The notes: generated by a model from the sequence alone, not told the origin. Numbered from the stretch's first letter, positions 1 through 7,339 are shown. The stretch is 8,118 nucleotides of DNA from Deltaproteobacteria bacterium (GCA_019312705.1 JAFDCW010000154.1:1-8118); one strand, 5' to 3'. Program-made: numbers and translations.

Positions 1-60
1 AAGCGCCATTGGCTGAGCGCACTGTTTGAGCGTCGTAGTCATAGGTGCGTCGCTGACGTG

Positions 61-555
61 TCATCGTCTGGGTCCTTCAGGGCCGGAGCTGGCCGAGAGC
101 AGTGACGCTAACACGGTCGTCGCGCGGCTGCTCGGCAGGCCGACGGGCAACGGACTGCACACCAGTGGGCAACGGACTGCGCACGCGAGACGGCGCGTTC
201 CCGCCGCGAACGGCTCATTCTCCGTTGTTGTTGCCGGGAAGCCGGCGGCAAGTCGCTGGCACGAACCTTGAGATGCACCGCTCGCGGACGTCGCGTCGAT
301 AATCCACACGTCGCGATGTGAGAGGCGCGGCGCGATGAGCGTCGCCCAAACCGGCTCGGAGGCGAGCAGCTGCCGACGGGCCCAACCCGCATCGACCACG
401 AGGTCCTGAGCGATCACGTCCCCGCTGGCGACCGTCGGTGCGAGCTCCTCCTTGCTCACCGTGCGTCTCTTGGCGCGTGTCCAGAGGAACGCGCCAAGAG
501 CGGCGTATACGACGACATGCACGTCCGATCCCACGTTACGCGCGCGGCTGAGCAT
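61..555 (-). CDS. weakly supported hypothetical protein (164 aa)
   Basis: I do not recognise this protein. Three things favour a gene. The ATG at 555 has a GAGGGG ribosome binding site (563-568) seven bases upstream. The first half of the frame (about 300-555) uses codons with mostly G or C in third position, like the firm genes here. It also lies on the same strand, 63 bases downstream of the 619-1143 gene. The N-terminal half reads like protein, with a hydrophobic stretch VHVVVYAALGAFLW near residues 12-25 and then a mixed charged region. The last 70 residues (below about position 290) lose the codon bias and become rich in Arg, Ser and Cys, unlike a folded domain. It could be a small real gene, a degraded remnant, or chance. 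A second frame just upstream (about 536-640) also looks coding-like and hints at a frameshifted older gene. Nothing else is visible in positions 1-60. Confidence 0.35.
   Translation of the reverse strand: MLSRARNVGSDVHVVVYAALGAFLWTRAKRRTVSKEELAPTVASGDVIAQDLVVDAGWARRQLLASEPVWATLIAPRLSHRDVWIIDATSASGASQGSCQRLAAGFPATTTENEPFAAGTRRLACAVRCPLVCSPLPVGLPSSRATTVLASLLSASSGPEGPRR
145..180. repeat. short direct repeat, period 22
   Basis: The 14-base word GGGCAACGGACTGC occurs at 145-158 and again at 167-180. The match extends to 17 of 18 bases at the right-hand side. It lies in the part of the 61-555 frame that has lost coding bias, so it may be noncoding. No function can be assigned. Confidence 0.5.
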
Positions 556-618
556 CTGCGAGCCCCTCGGCGAACAAGCGAGGGAACCAGGAGGCAGCCG
601 GGTCCGCCTCGAGGCGGC

Positions 619-1143
619 CTAGAAGAAACTCGGCGTCGGCCCCGAAACCGTGAGGGTCGCGCCTCCGGCGACGGATGCGACGTCGATCGAAAGCGCGGGG
701 GGGTCGGTCGGTCCGCGGACACGACCGGGGCCACCGCGAACCAGGGAGAAGATGCCGTGACCGATGTGCAGCGCGCCGAGGGCGACGGCGCCGGCCGCAA
801 CGGCGCGATTGGCGGCGTTCTCGTTGCTATTGCGCGCAACGGTCAGGCCGCCGGAGAGGCCCTCGAACGTTCCCCAGATCAATTCCATCACCGCCCACCC
901 CGGACGAAAGCCATTGCCTTGGGTCGCGCGCCAGACCCCGAGGGAGAGGATCGTCACCTCCACGGAGGCGAAAGCCGCGAGGGCGGTGACGACGAGAGCG
1001 TCCTGGGCGCCGTCACTCGGCCCGTGGTCGAAAGAGGCCGAACTCCACGAGGTCCCCGCCTGGGCCTCGGCGCGGGCCGGCACCCCTGCGCCAATGGCGA
1101 CACCCAGGAGGAGAGCGATGATGGCGACGGTGAGCTTGGTCAT
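619..1143 (-). CDS. hypothetical exported/membrane protein (174 aa)
   Basis: This is an unrecognised protein that is clearly coding by codon bias and layout. The ATG at 1143 is preceded by AAGGGTGAG (1149-1157), a good ribosome binding site with a 5-base spacer. The N-terminus is a classical signal peptide: MTK, then a hydrophobic core, then a likely cleavage site after PARAEAQA (residues about 22-29). The mature part has two clear hydrophobic segments, near residues 48-72 (DALVVTALAAF...) and 113-136 (AVAAGAVALGALHIGHGIF). A shorter one lies between them (AVMELIWGTFEGLSGG). The tail GGATLTVSGPTPSFF looks like a beta-strand ending in Phe, a pattern common in outer-membrane or periplasmic proteins. 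It is encoded downstream of, and in the same direction as, the 1418-3901 gene, but the 274-base gap suggests its own promoter. A G7 run lies inside the coding sequence at 697-703. Function is unknown. Confidence 0.82.
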   Translation of the reverse strand: MTKLTVAIIALLLGVAIGAGVPARAEAQAGTSWSSASFDHGPSDGAQDALVVTALAAFASVEVTILSLGVWRATQGNGFRPGWAVMELIWGTFEGLSGGLTVARNSNENAANRAVAAGAVALGALHIGHGIFSLVRGGPGRVRGPTDPPALSIDVASVAGGATLTVSGPTPSFF

Positions 1144-1230
1144 GCCTGCTCACCCTTCATGGAGCGTGCCGAGCGAATTGCCCTACCGGGACAACCGTGG
1201 GCAGCGCGCGTGTGCAGGGAAGTGCACACG

Positions 1231-1246
1231 GGGTGGGCAGGGTGGG
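1231..1246 (+). other. canonical G-quadruplex motif
   Basis: The plus strand reads GGGTGGGCAGGGTGGG, four G3 runs separated by loops of 1, 2 and 1 bases. It sits inside two exact tandem copies of the 9-mer GGGTGGGCA (1231-1248). It lies 88-103 bases upstream of the ATG of the minus-strand gene 619-1143, with the G-rich strand as that gene's template. The motif is read directly; that it folds or affects transcription in the cell is inference. Confidence 0.6.
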
Positions 1247-1277
1247 CAGTGAGATTCACGTTGCCGTTGCTGCCCAG

Positions 1278-1321
1278 CCCAAACAGGTTCCAGCACATGT
1301 TGATGCCCCCCCCCAAACAGG
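1278..1321. repeat. direct repeat CCCAAACAGG flanking a C9 run
   Basis: CCCAAACAGG occurs at 1278-1287 and 1312-1321, 34 bases apart. The second copy is fused to a run of nine C at 1306-1314. The element lies in the gap upstream of the 619-1143 gene. A homopolymer this long could change length by slippage, but no gene frame that would be switched is evident. Confidence 0.45.
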
Positions 1322-1375
1322 CGGCGGTGGGGCGATGAACTTCGATCGAGCTGGAATCAGGCCGCGACTGGCAAT

Positions 1376-1399
1376 GGCGGCGGATACGTCCCCGCCGCC
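1376..1399 (-). terminator. possible hairpin terminator after the MYXO-CTERM gene
   Basis: A perfect 8-base-pair GC stem (GGCGGCGG / CCGCCGCC) with an 8-base loop lies 18 bases past the stop codon of the 1418-3901 gene. A second small hairpin, TGGCC-GGT-GGCCA, lies at 1401-1413. No U-run follows on the minus-strand transcript, so this is not a textbook intrinsic terminator. It could instead be a 3'-end stabilising structure. Confidence 0.25.
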
Positions 1400-1417
1400 C
1401 TGGCCGGTGGCCATCGC

Positions 1418-3901
1418 CTAGCTCGGGTGGGACGACCAACGACGGGCAACGAAGAGCAGAACGAGCAGTCCGAAGAATGCGGCGGAGCCCGTTGGGGAGC
1501 TCGCGCTGCAGCCGCCTCCCCCACCGCCAGGGCCTCCGACCGACCCGTCGGGCCCCGCATCGCCCGGCGCTGCATCGGTGCCGGCATCGGTGCCGGCATC
1601 GGGAATACACATGCTTCCCGGCGCCGCCTCGCAGAGGCCATCCGCCGATGCGCCCAGGGCGGCTGCGCACACCGCACACCTGTCCGCGTCATCTCGCCGG
1701 CAGGCGCTCTCACAGCAGACGCCGTCGACGCAATACCCACTGCCGCACTCAGCGTCCCCGTCACATGAGGTGCCCTGGGGTGAGAGTTCGGATTCGATCC
1801 AGATCATCGAGTTGCGCCCAAGGAATACGTCGCCGCGGTTGAAGACGAGGAGCGTTCGGCCGTTGCCGAGAGACGCCGCCCCGGTGGTCTCGAGCTCGAG
1901 GGCCCCGTCTGCGGCGACGACTTGCGTGGGCGCAGGGTCGAGGGGGACGCCGTCCGCGCGCAGGCGCATGGCCATGATGGCGGCGGCGGCGTCCGTGCCG
2001 GAGGTCCAGAACGCGACGAATGAAGAGCCGTCGTGCACGAGGGCCATGCCCGTGGGTGAGCGAACGACAGGCGGCGGGTCCTCTTCGGCGGCGACGAGGT
2101 TGATCGCGGCACCCGGTGCAAAAGCGACGGTCCCCATCGACGGCTCGTGCATCAGGGCGAGGACTCGACCGTCTCTCTGGGCGAGGGCAACGACGTGAGA
2201 CGAGACCGGGTTGGTCGTGCCGATATCGAGGGACGCCTCGAGGAGCTCGCCATCTCTCAACGGCCAGGCGCTGAGGTAGGCCTGTACGTCGTCGGTGACC
2301 GCTTCGACGATCAATCCGGAGAGATCGAATCGATCCGCGGAAATGGTCCAGTCGCCGGCGACCCACGCCGCGTTGATCTGGCCGCGCGTGCCATCGATCG
2401 TCACCCACGACAGCAGCGTGCGATCGCCAACAACCGCTGCGCGAAACCCGAGCCCTCCGTCGACCATCAGGTCCGTCGCCGGCGAGATCGTTCCGCGCCC
2501 ATCGAAGGACGTCGCGTGGAACTCCGTGGGCGTATCGCCGGGCGCGAGGCCGTTTGGGCTCGACTCCCAGAACGAACGAAAGACCGAGCCATCGAAAACC
2601 GTGAAGACCCCGTAGCCTTCGTCGAGGGGAGTGGCCTCGAGGACCAGGGGATCGCTGTCGATGGATGCCCCATCGGGCGCGAAGCGCTGGAGCATCGCAT
2701 CGCGACGCGTCTGCATGCCGCCGCGATCCTCACCCCAGGTGACCGCAAAAGCACCATCCCCCGCGGCGACGACGGCAACGTCGTGTGATGCCGCTCGCAA
2801 GGGCAGCGATGTGAGCGGCGTGCTTGCGCCACCGACTGGCAGCCGAAGCAGCGATTGGTGGGAATCGGCGCCGAGGCGACCCGCTGTGGCGATGGTGTGG
2901 GCGGTGGACGTGCCAGCGGCCGCGGTCCCCACGGCCCCCAAGGCCCGCGTCTCGAGGGCGACGGGCGCGCTGTCCAAGACAGTGCCATCGCCGAGCAGTC
3001 GCACACCAAGAACCGTGTCCGCCGGGGTGGGCGCGTCCGCGTCCCAGTCCGTGTAGACGAGCAACGCCTCGCCTTCTGCGCCGGAGAGACGTGGGGGATC
3101 GCTGAGCAGGGTCGTGCGATCCGCGACGAGCGTTATGGGTGCCCCGACCGGGCCGCTCGTCGGAATGATGGCGGCTTCGATGGTGTTCTCGCCCCAAGCC
3201 AGCACAAAACCCGACGCACCGATGTCGACTGCGACCGGCGACGTGCCGCCGAGCGCGATGGTATCGGCATCGAGGGCGGTCACGGTGAGTGCATCGACGC
3301 GCAAGACGAACGTGTCGTCGTAGAGCAGGATGACATCGCCGTTGGCGACGGCCGCGGATGGCATGAACCCGCGAGGCAACGGATAGCTCGCGACGGTCGC
3401 GCCGCTCGCGTCGAGGCGGCGCGCGCCAGATGGCTCGAACACCAGGTATCCGGCGCCATGGCCGACCAAAGCACCGGCGCCGAGGCCAGTCACCGGCGTG
3501 ATGGTGCCGTCGTCGGCGACGTGTTGCGTGCCCGATGACGAACGGACGATGAACCCGCCGCTGCCGCCCGTGACGCGCATGTCGCCGAACGGCTCCACGA
3601 ACACTGAGGTCGTCGTCGCGAGCCGGAGCCCCTCTGGGTCGCGCGCCGTCCCGTCCGTCATGATGCGCGAGGCCATCAAGTGGGACGGCCTCAGCGAGTT
3701 GGGGGCCTCGATCCAGACGAGGAGAAACTGACTCCCGTTGAACGCGATCTCCGGCGTTTTGATGTAGTTGGCCGGGCGCGGCGTATCGTCCCCGAGGAAG
3801 ATCTCGGGCCCGACGCTGAGCTGAGCGGCGACGGACGAAGGGGCCAAGGCGAGGGCCAAGACGACGAGGAAGGGCGAGATGACGAAGCGCATTGATGCCA
3901 T
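1418..3901 (-). CDS. secreted repeat protein with Cys-rich region and MYXO-CTERM anchor (827 aa)
   Basis: The protein starts with a signal peptide MASMRFVISPFLVVLALALA, probably cleaved after SSVAA (about residue 26). Residues about 30-710 are a series of degenerate repeats of the type 'G-FLLVW-E ... A-R---DG--L---P--L' (for example FNGSQFLLVWIE, ASGFVLAWGE, GAFAVTWGED, GSSFVAFWTSG). These resemble beta-propeller or WD-like blades of large myxobacterial surface proteins; the exact fold is inferred. Residues 713-765 form a Cys-rich module with CGSGYCVDGVCCESAC, a common myxobacterial spacer. An Asp/Gly/Thr linker follows, including an encoded 12-base tandem repeat at 1580-1603. The end is GCSASSPTG, a hydrophobic segment FFGLLVLLFVA, then RRW: the MYXO-CTERM signal, a proposed substrate for myxosortase processing with surface anchoring at the Cys (C798). 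No catalytic motif is seen, so adhesion, binding or a structural role is most likely. The frame stays open upstream to 4660, but that part is antisense to the esterase and is not counted. Confidence 0.92.
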   Translation of the reverse strand: MASMRFVISPFLVVLALALAPSSVAAQLSVGPEIFLGDDTPRPANYIKTPEIAFNGSQFLLVWIEAPNSLRPSHLMASRIMTDGTARDPEGLRLATTTSVFVEPFGDMRVTGGSGGFIVRSSSGTQHVADDGTITPVTGLGAGALVGHGAGYLVFEPSGARRLDASGATVASYPLPRGFMPSAAVANGDVILLYDDTFVLRVDALTVTALDADTIALGGTSPVAVDIGASGFVLAWGENTIEAAIIPTSGPVGAPITLVADRTTLLSDPPRLSGAEGEALLVYTDWDADAPTPADTVLGVRLLGDGTVLDSAPVALETRALGAVGTAAAGTSTAHTIATAGRLGADSHQSLLRLPVGGASTPLTSLPLRAASHDVAVVAAGDGAFAVTWGEDRGGMQTRRDAMLQRFAPDGASIDSDPLVLEATPLDEGYGVFTVFDGSVFRSFWESSPNGLAPGDTPTEFHATSFDGRGTISPATDLMVDGGLGFRAAVVGDRTLLSWVTIDGTRGQINAAWVAGDWTISADRFDLSGLIVEAVTDDVQAYLSAWPLRDGELLEASLDIGTTNPVSSHVVALAQRDGRVLALMHEPSMGTVAFAPGAAINLVAAEEDPPPVVRSPTGMALVHDGSSFVAFWTSGTDAAAAIMAMRLRADGVPLDPAPTQVVAADGALELETTGAASLGNGRTLLVFNRGDVFLGRNSMIWIESELSPQGTSCDGDAECGSGYCVDGVCCESACRRDDADRCAVCAAALGASADGLCEAAPGSMCIPDAGTDAGTDAAPGDAGPDGSVGGPGGGGGGCSASSPTGSAAFFGLLVLLFVARRWSSHPS

Positions 3902-4039
3902 TTTACCTCGGCGACACTGCCCTGGCGACGCTCTTGGTTCTGCACATCGACTGGATCGACATGGACGCGTTCCGTTCTGCGCCCTCGGACTCGCGTGACG
4001 GCGCGCCGGGGCCGGGGGCAGTCTGGTAGGCTGGCGCCA
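3902..4039. promoter_or_regulatory. divergent intergenic region with paired direct repeats
   Basis: These 138 bases must hold the promoters of both the minus-strand surface protein and the plus-strand esterase. Visible structure: ATCGACTGG followed directly by ATCGACATGG (3946-3964), bracketed by two copies of GTTCTGC (3937-3943 and 3974-3980). Such spaced repeats could be an operator. TAGGCT at 4027-4032, 7 bases before the esterase ATG, could be a -10 element giving a near-leaderless transcript, but no matching -35 is seen at normal spacing. No sigma-54 -24/-12 pair was found. Confidence 0.35.
3906..3909 (-). promoter_or_regulatory. ribosome binding site fixing the start of the 827-aa gene
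   Basis: GAGG followed by TAAA and then ATG at 3901 on the minus strand. It selects the MASMRF start over the internal ATG at 3892, which would be 13 bases away. It also rules out the much longer frame that continues upstream across the divergent gene. Confidence 0.6.
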
Positions 4040-4945
4040 ATGGCTACCCTCTATCCACCAACCGTGCTTGTCCTTCTGGTCCTTCTCGTCGCCTCCAGTG
4101 CCTGCGATGGGGACACGGCCGAAGACGCTGGCACGCCTGCGGACGCAGCCCGGGACTCCGACACCGGTGCCGGAGTCCCATGCCCGGGCGAGGACAACGC
4201 ACGGGGTTGGCGGTCGGACACCGAGGTGGCGATCGGCCCGGGGATCGTGCGCGGGGACACGGTGGCGGCGCTGGGCGAGCACTCGGTCACACGCTTCCGC
4301 GGCATCCCATTCGCCGAGTCCACCGCCGGTCCGAACCGATTTCGCCCGCCTGTTCCCCGCCGCTGTCTGGTGGACGCCCCGGCCGACATCTTCGAAGCCA
4401 ACGCGTGGCCCAACATCTGCCGCCAGACCGACGCCGACGGTGTGTCCGTCGGCAGTGAGGACTGCCTCGGTCTCAACATCTGGGCTCCCTCGCAATCGGC
4501 GGCGGGAGACGCGCAGCCGGTCATCGTGTGGCTGCACGGCGGAGGCATGTGGTACGGCAACGCGCAGACCGACATGCTCCCCGGCCCGCACCTCGCGAGC
4601 GCGGGCGCGGTGATGGTGAGCATGCACAGCCGCGTCGGTCCGCTGGGGTACGTCGCCCACTCTGCCTTCGAAGAGGAGTCACCCACCGGGAGCGCCGCGG
4701 GCAACTACGGGGTCATGGACGTGATCGAGGGGCTTCGCTGGATCCGCGATAACATCGACGCGTTTGGCGGCGACCCCGACAACGTCACCGTCATCGGTGT
4801 CTCGGGTGGCGGCGATCGCGTTTACTACTTGATGGCCTCCCCGCTCGCAGCTGGCTTGTTTCACCGCGCCGCACCGCATGCGGGCTCGACCTGGGTCGTC
4901 TCGGAGCCAGCCCGGGTCGAACGTGCGGCGACGACGATGGTCTAG
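4040..4945 (+). CDS. type-B carboxylesterase lipoprotein, N-terminal part ended by in-frame TAG (301 aa)
   Basis: Alpha/beta-hydrolase of the type-B carboxylesterase/cholinesterase family, which hydrolyses carboxylic esters. MATLYPPTVLVLLVLLVASSAC is a hydrophobic export signal ending in a loosely matching lipobox (S-S-A-C22), so it is probably a lipoprotein. Family marks follow in order: RFRGIPFAE near residue 90; EDCLGLNIWAP around Cys142, a near match to the second family signature; the oxyanion-hole HGGG at 166-169; and FGGDPDNVTVIGVSGG, a full match to the serine signature, with nucleophile Ser255. A TAG at 4943-4945 then ends translation about halfway through the usual length. The catalytic acid and His are encoded beyond it, so the 301-residue product should be inactive. 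The ATG at 4040 follows GGTAGG (4025-4030). A GTG at 3995 in the same frame would add an Arg-rich n-region (MTARRGRGQ...), which this signal otherwise lacks, so the start is uncertain. Confidence 0.85.
   Translation: MATLYPPTVLVLLVLLVASSACDGDTAEDAGTPADAARDSDTGAGVPCPGEDNARGWRSDTEVAIGPGIVRGDTVAALGEHSVTRFRGIPFAESTAGPNRFRPPVPRRCLVDAPADIFEANAWPNICRQTDADGVSVGSEDCLGLNIWAPSQSAAGDAQPVIVWLHGGGMWYGNAQTDMLPGPHLASAGAVMVSMHSRVGPLGYVAHSAFEEESPTGSAAGNYGVMDVIEGLRWIRDNIDAFGGDPDNVTVIGVSGGGDRVYYLMASPLAAGLFHRAAPHAGSTWVVSEPARVERAATTMV
4943..4945 (+). other. in-frame amber stop interrupting the esterase
   Basis: The codon order is ...ACG ATG GTC TAG CAC ATC GGG TGT..., and the family alignment continues without a gap across it. 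CAG (Gln) to TAG by one C-to-T change is the simplest origin, but GAG, AAG, TGG, TCG or TAC are also one base away. There is no second stop and no frameshift on either side. Confidence 0.8.
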
Positions 4946-5947
4946 CACATCGGGTGTGCGGGCCGAGCGGACGACGAGCTTCGCGCGTGCATTCGCGCAG
5001 CGCCCGCCGAAGCGTTCGACGGATTCGACTATCTGAGCGAAGAGGGCTTTTTCTACGCGAACGTCGACGGCTACGTCCTGCACGACACGCTCGAAAACGT
5101 CTTCGCGAGCGGAGAATACAACCACGTCCCGATGCTCTCCATGAGTGACACGGAGGATCGCGGATACTACACGCCGCTCGACATCGCTGACCAGTTCGGT
5201 GACCTGGATGCGAGCGGGACCGTCGGGGACGAGGGGGACTGGTTCGCCTTGCTGGACGCCTCGCACGGCAACTACGCCGACGCTCTCAAGTCCGCGTATG
5301 CGTTCAGCGAGTTCGAAAGCACGTACCTCGGCGGGCGATACGGCGCGATGTGGGCGACCTTCCAAGCGTACCAGACCGACTGGTTCTTCAACTGTGCGCA
5401 CCGTCGGCTCGTTGACCGCGTTTCCGCGGCGCAGTCCGAGCCGGTCTTCGCGGCCGTGTTCGGTGATTGCCCAGATGGCGGCTCGCTACCGTCCACTTGT
5501 CGGGTCGGGGCGACGCACGGGGCCGACCTCGGGCTCATCTTCCTCGCGGGCTGGTCAAACCCAGAGGAGGCCACGCTCGCAGCGAGGATGGCGACGTACT
5601 GGGGATACTTCGCCGCAGCGGGAGACCCGAACAACGCGATCGTCCCGACGGTGTGGCAACCGTATACACGCGCAGCGCCGCAGGCCATGTACTTCGACTC
5701 GGACATCGTCGGCGTCGACGACCACTCCCTCCCCGATGGCGTGTACGAGACGATGATCCCGCTCACGGACGCCTCGCGCTGTGATCTCTGGGACACGATC
5801 TGGGACGAACGAGGGATGATCCCCGGCGTGACGCAGGACTTCGACGGCGACCTGGTGCTCGATATCGCCGACAACTGTATATCGATGCCGAACCCCCTGC
5901 AGACGGACACCGACGGGGATGGTGATGGCGACGCGTGTGATCCGTGA
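4946..5947 (+). pseudogene. carboxylesterase, C-terminal part with TSP3 repeat, separated by TAG
   Basis: Same frame as 4040-4945. It begins HIGCAGRADDELRACIR, the usual 'GC...D..L..CLR' segment that follows the serine signature in this family. Next come VDGYVLHDTLENVFASGEYNHVP, then SDTEDRGYY holding the catalytic acid (codon 372 Glu or 373 Asp, counted from 4040). THGADLGLIF carries the catalytic His (codon 493), followed by YFAAAGDPN and CDLWD, all in expected order. The last 36 residues (5837-5944) are a calcium-binding TSP3 repeat: DFDGDLVLDIADNC, then NPLQTDTDGDGDGDACDP. Intact catalytic residues and a clean frame of 1 kb argue for a very recent mutation, a sequencing error, or readthrough. 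Independent initiation at ATG 5132 or 5141 is unlikely: the nearest GGAG is 17 bases or more upstream, and a product starting there would lack the nucleophile. The regulator gene follows 72 bases later on the same strand. Confidence 0.8.
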
Positions 5948-6019
5948 GGCTCTGAGCCGATGGTCCGGCGGCATGACGCACTCGTCCGCCAGCACTCTGC
6001 TATCCTCGCCGCCGACGCC

Positions 6020-7339
6020 ATGACCGAAACTACGGTGCAAAAGGGTGCGACCCGCCGGCGGCGCATTCGCGAGCTGTTGGTGCGCATCGTCGATGGCCCG
6101 GATGCGGGCGCCGAGGCGCGCTCGAGTGAGCCGTCGGCGACCCTCGGGACCGCCGCGGATACCCTCCTGCCCCTCTCCGACCGCGAGGTGAGCCGATACC
6201 ATCTCGAGCTCACCCCGGCGGATACCGGGGTGCGGATCGTAGACGTCGGGAGCACCAACGGGACGTTCTTCGGCGGCGTCGAAATCAGGGACGCCATCGT
6301 CCCGGTTGGGGCGCGGCTGTCCATCGGTGGGACCACCGTCGAGGTCGGGGGCGTCGACTCGGAGGTCGAAGAGGCCGACGACCCGCCGCCGACCATTCCC
6401 TCGATGATCGCGGCGAGCGAGAGCATGCGTCGCGTCGCGGCTGAGACCTGCCGCCTCGCGGCGACCGATGTGTCGGTGTTCGTCCGGGGAGAGACCGGCA
6501 CCGGCAAGGAGGTCGTCGCCCGAGCGTTGCATTCCCTCGGCGGCCGTGCCGGCAAGCCCTTCGTCGTCGTCGACTGTGGCTCGTTGCCCGCCACCCTGGT
6601 CGCGTCGGAGCTCTTCGGTCACGAACGCGGCGCGTTCACCGGGGCCGACCGCCAGCACGTAGGGGCCTTCGAGCGGGCCGACGGAGGCACCCTCTTTCTC
6701 GACGAAATCGGCGAGCTCCCCCTCTCGGTCCAACCGGCGCTGCTCGGTGCCCTCGAGCGTCGCTCGTTTCGCCGCGTCGGCGGGCGCGGGGAGATCTCGG
6801 TAGACGTTCGACTGGTCTGCGCGACCCACCGGGACCTTCGTGGCGAGGTCAACCGAGACCGCTTCCGAGCCGACCTCTACTATCGCCTGGCCGTAGCGCG
6901 CATCGAGATCCCGCCCCTGCGCGAGCGTCCCGAAGACATCGAGCCCCTGGTCACCCACTTCGTCACGGAGATCACCGGCCAGAACACCCTACCCTTTGGT
7001 CCCCGGACCCTCGATGCGCTCCGGGCCCATCGCTGGAGCGGCAACGTCCGCGAGCTGCGCAACGTCGTCGAAGCGGCGGTGGCCATGGGCGAGGTGCGCC
7101 TCGACACCACCCACCCCGGCCACCCCGGCCCCGGGGCCGGCCCAGAGGCGGCCGGCGACGCGTCCGAGGTCCTCGCGCCGTACAAAGAAGCACGCGCCAC
7201 CGTCATCGGCGAGTTCGAGAAACGCTACCTCGCGCGCTTGATCGAGCAATGCGAAGGCAACGCCTCGGAAGCCGCGCGGCGGGCGAAGATGGACCGGCAG
7301 TATCTACTCACCTTGCTCCGCCGCCACGGCCTCCGCTGA
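6020..7339 (+). CDS. FHA-domain sigma-54-dependent transcriptional activator (439 aa)
   Basis: This is an enhancer-binding protein that uses ATP hydrolysis to open RNA polymerase-sigma-54 promoters. Residues about 20-112 form an FHA phosphothreonine-binding domain with S58-R59-x-H61 and S78-T-N-G-T82. Residues about 125-365 are the AAA+ domain. It has Walker A GETGTGKE (157-164), the sigma-54 contact loop GAFTGA (204-209), Walker B TLFLDE (Asp228-Glu229), arginine-finger region [10 protein letters not shown] (281-290) and WSGNVREL (339-346). A Pro/Gly linker encoded by a CCGG-rich palindrome follows, then a Fis-type helix-turn-helix at 403-439. All key residues are present, so it should be active. 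There is no response-regulator receiver domain; input is probably Ser/Thr phosphorylation read by FHA. The start at 6020 fits where the family's basic N-terminus begins, though it has no ribosome binding site. TATCCT at 6001-6006 could be a -10 for a very short leader. An in-frame ATG at 5960, preceded by GTGAGG, is the alternative. It converges on the 7353-8118 gene with a 13-base gap. Confidence 0.95.
   Translation: MTETTVQKGATRRRRIRELLVRIVDGPDAGAEARSSEPSATLGTAADTLLPLSDREVSRYHLELTPADTGVRIVDVGSTNGTFFGGVEIRDAIVPVGARLSIGGTTVEVGGVDSEVEEADDPPPTIPSMIAASESMRRVAAETCRLAATDVSVFVRGETGTGKEVVARALHSLGGRAGKPFVVVDCGSLPATLVASELFGHERGAFTGADRQHVGAFERADGGTLFLDEIGELPLSVQPALLGALERRSFRRVGGRGEISVDVRLVCATHRDLRGEVNRDRFRADLYYRLAVARIEIPPLRERPEDIEPLVTHFVTEITGQNTLPFGPRTLDALRAHRWSGNVRELRNVVEAAVAMGEVRLDTTHPGHPGPGAGPEAAGDASEVLAPYKEARATVIGEFEKRYLARLIEQCEGNASEAARRAKMDRQYLLTLLRRHGLR

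Noticed and set aside
257..272. TGGCACG-AACC-TTGAG resembles a sigma-54 -24/-12 promoter on the plus strand.
   Set aside because: The nearly invariant GC of the -12 element is GA here, and no plus-strand gene follows.
517..1338. Plus-strand frame of 273 codons.
   Set aside because: It lies antisense to the 619-1143 gene, is Arg/Gly-rich without domain motifs, and has no ribosome binding site. It is a GC-bias shadow.
3902..4660. Extension of the minus-strand 827-aa frame upstream by about 250 codons.
   Set aside because: It is antisense to the esterase, and the signal peptide with ribosome binding site at 3901 fixes the start.
5948..6019. Possible terminator between the esterase and the activator (GGCTC-T-GAGCC).
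   Set aside because: The stem is 5 bases with a 1-base loop and no U-run; it cannot form a stable hairpin.
5272..6958. Long minus-strand frames (440 and 467 codons) across the esterase and activator.
   Set aside because: They are antisense to two well-supported genes, their composition is biased, and they show no recognisable motif.
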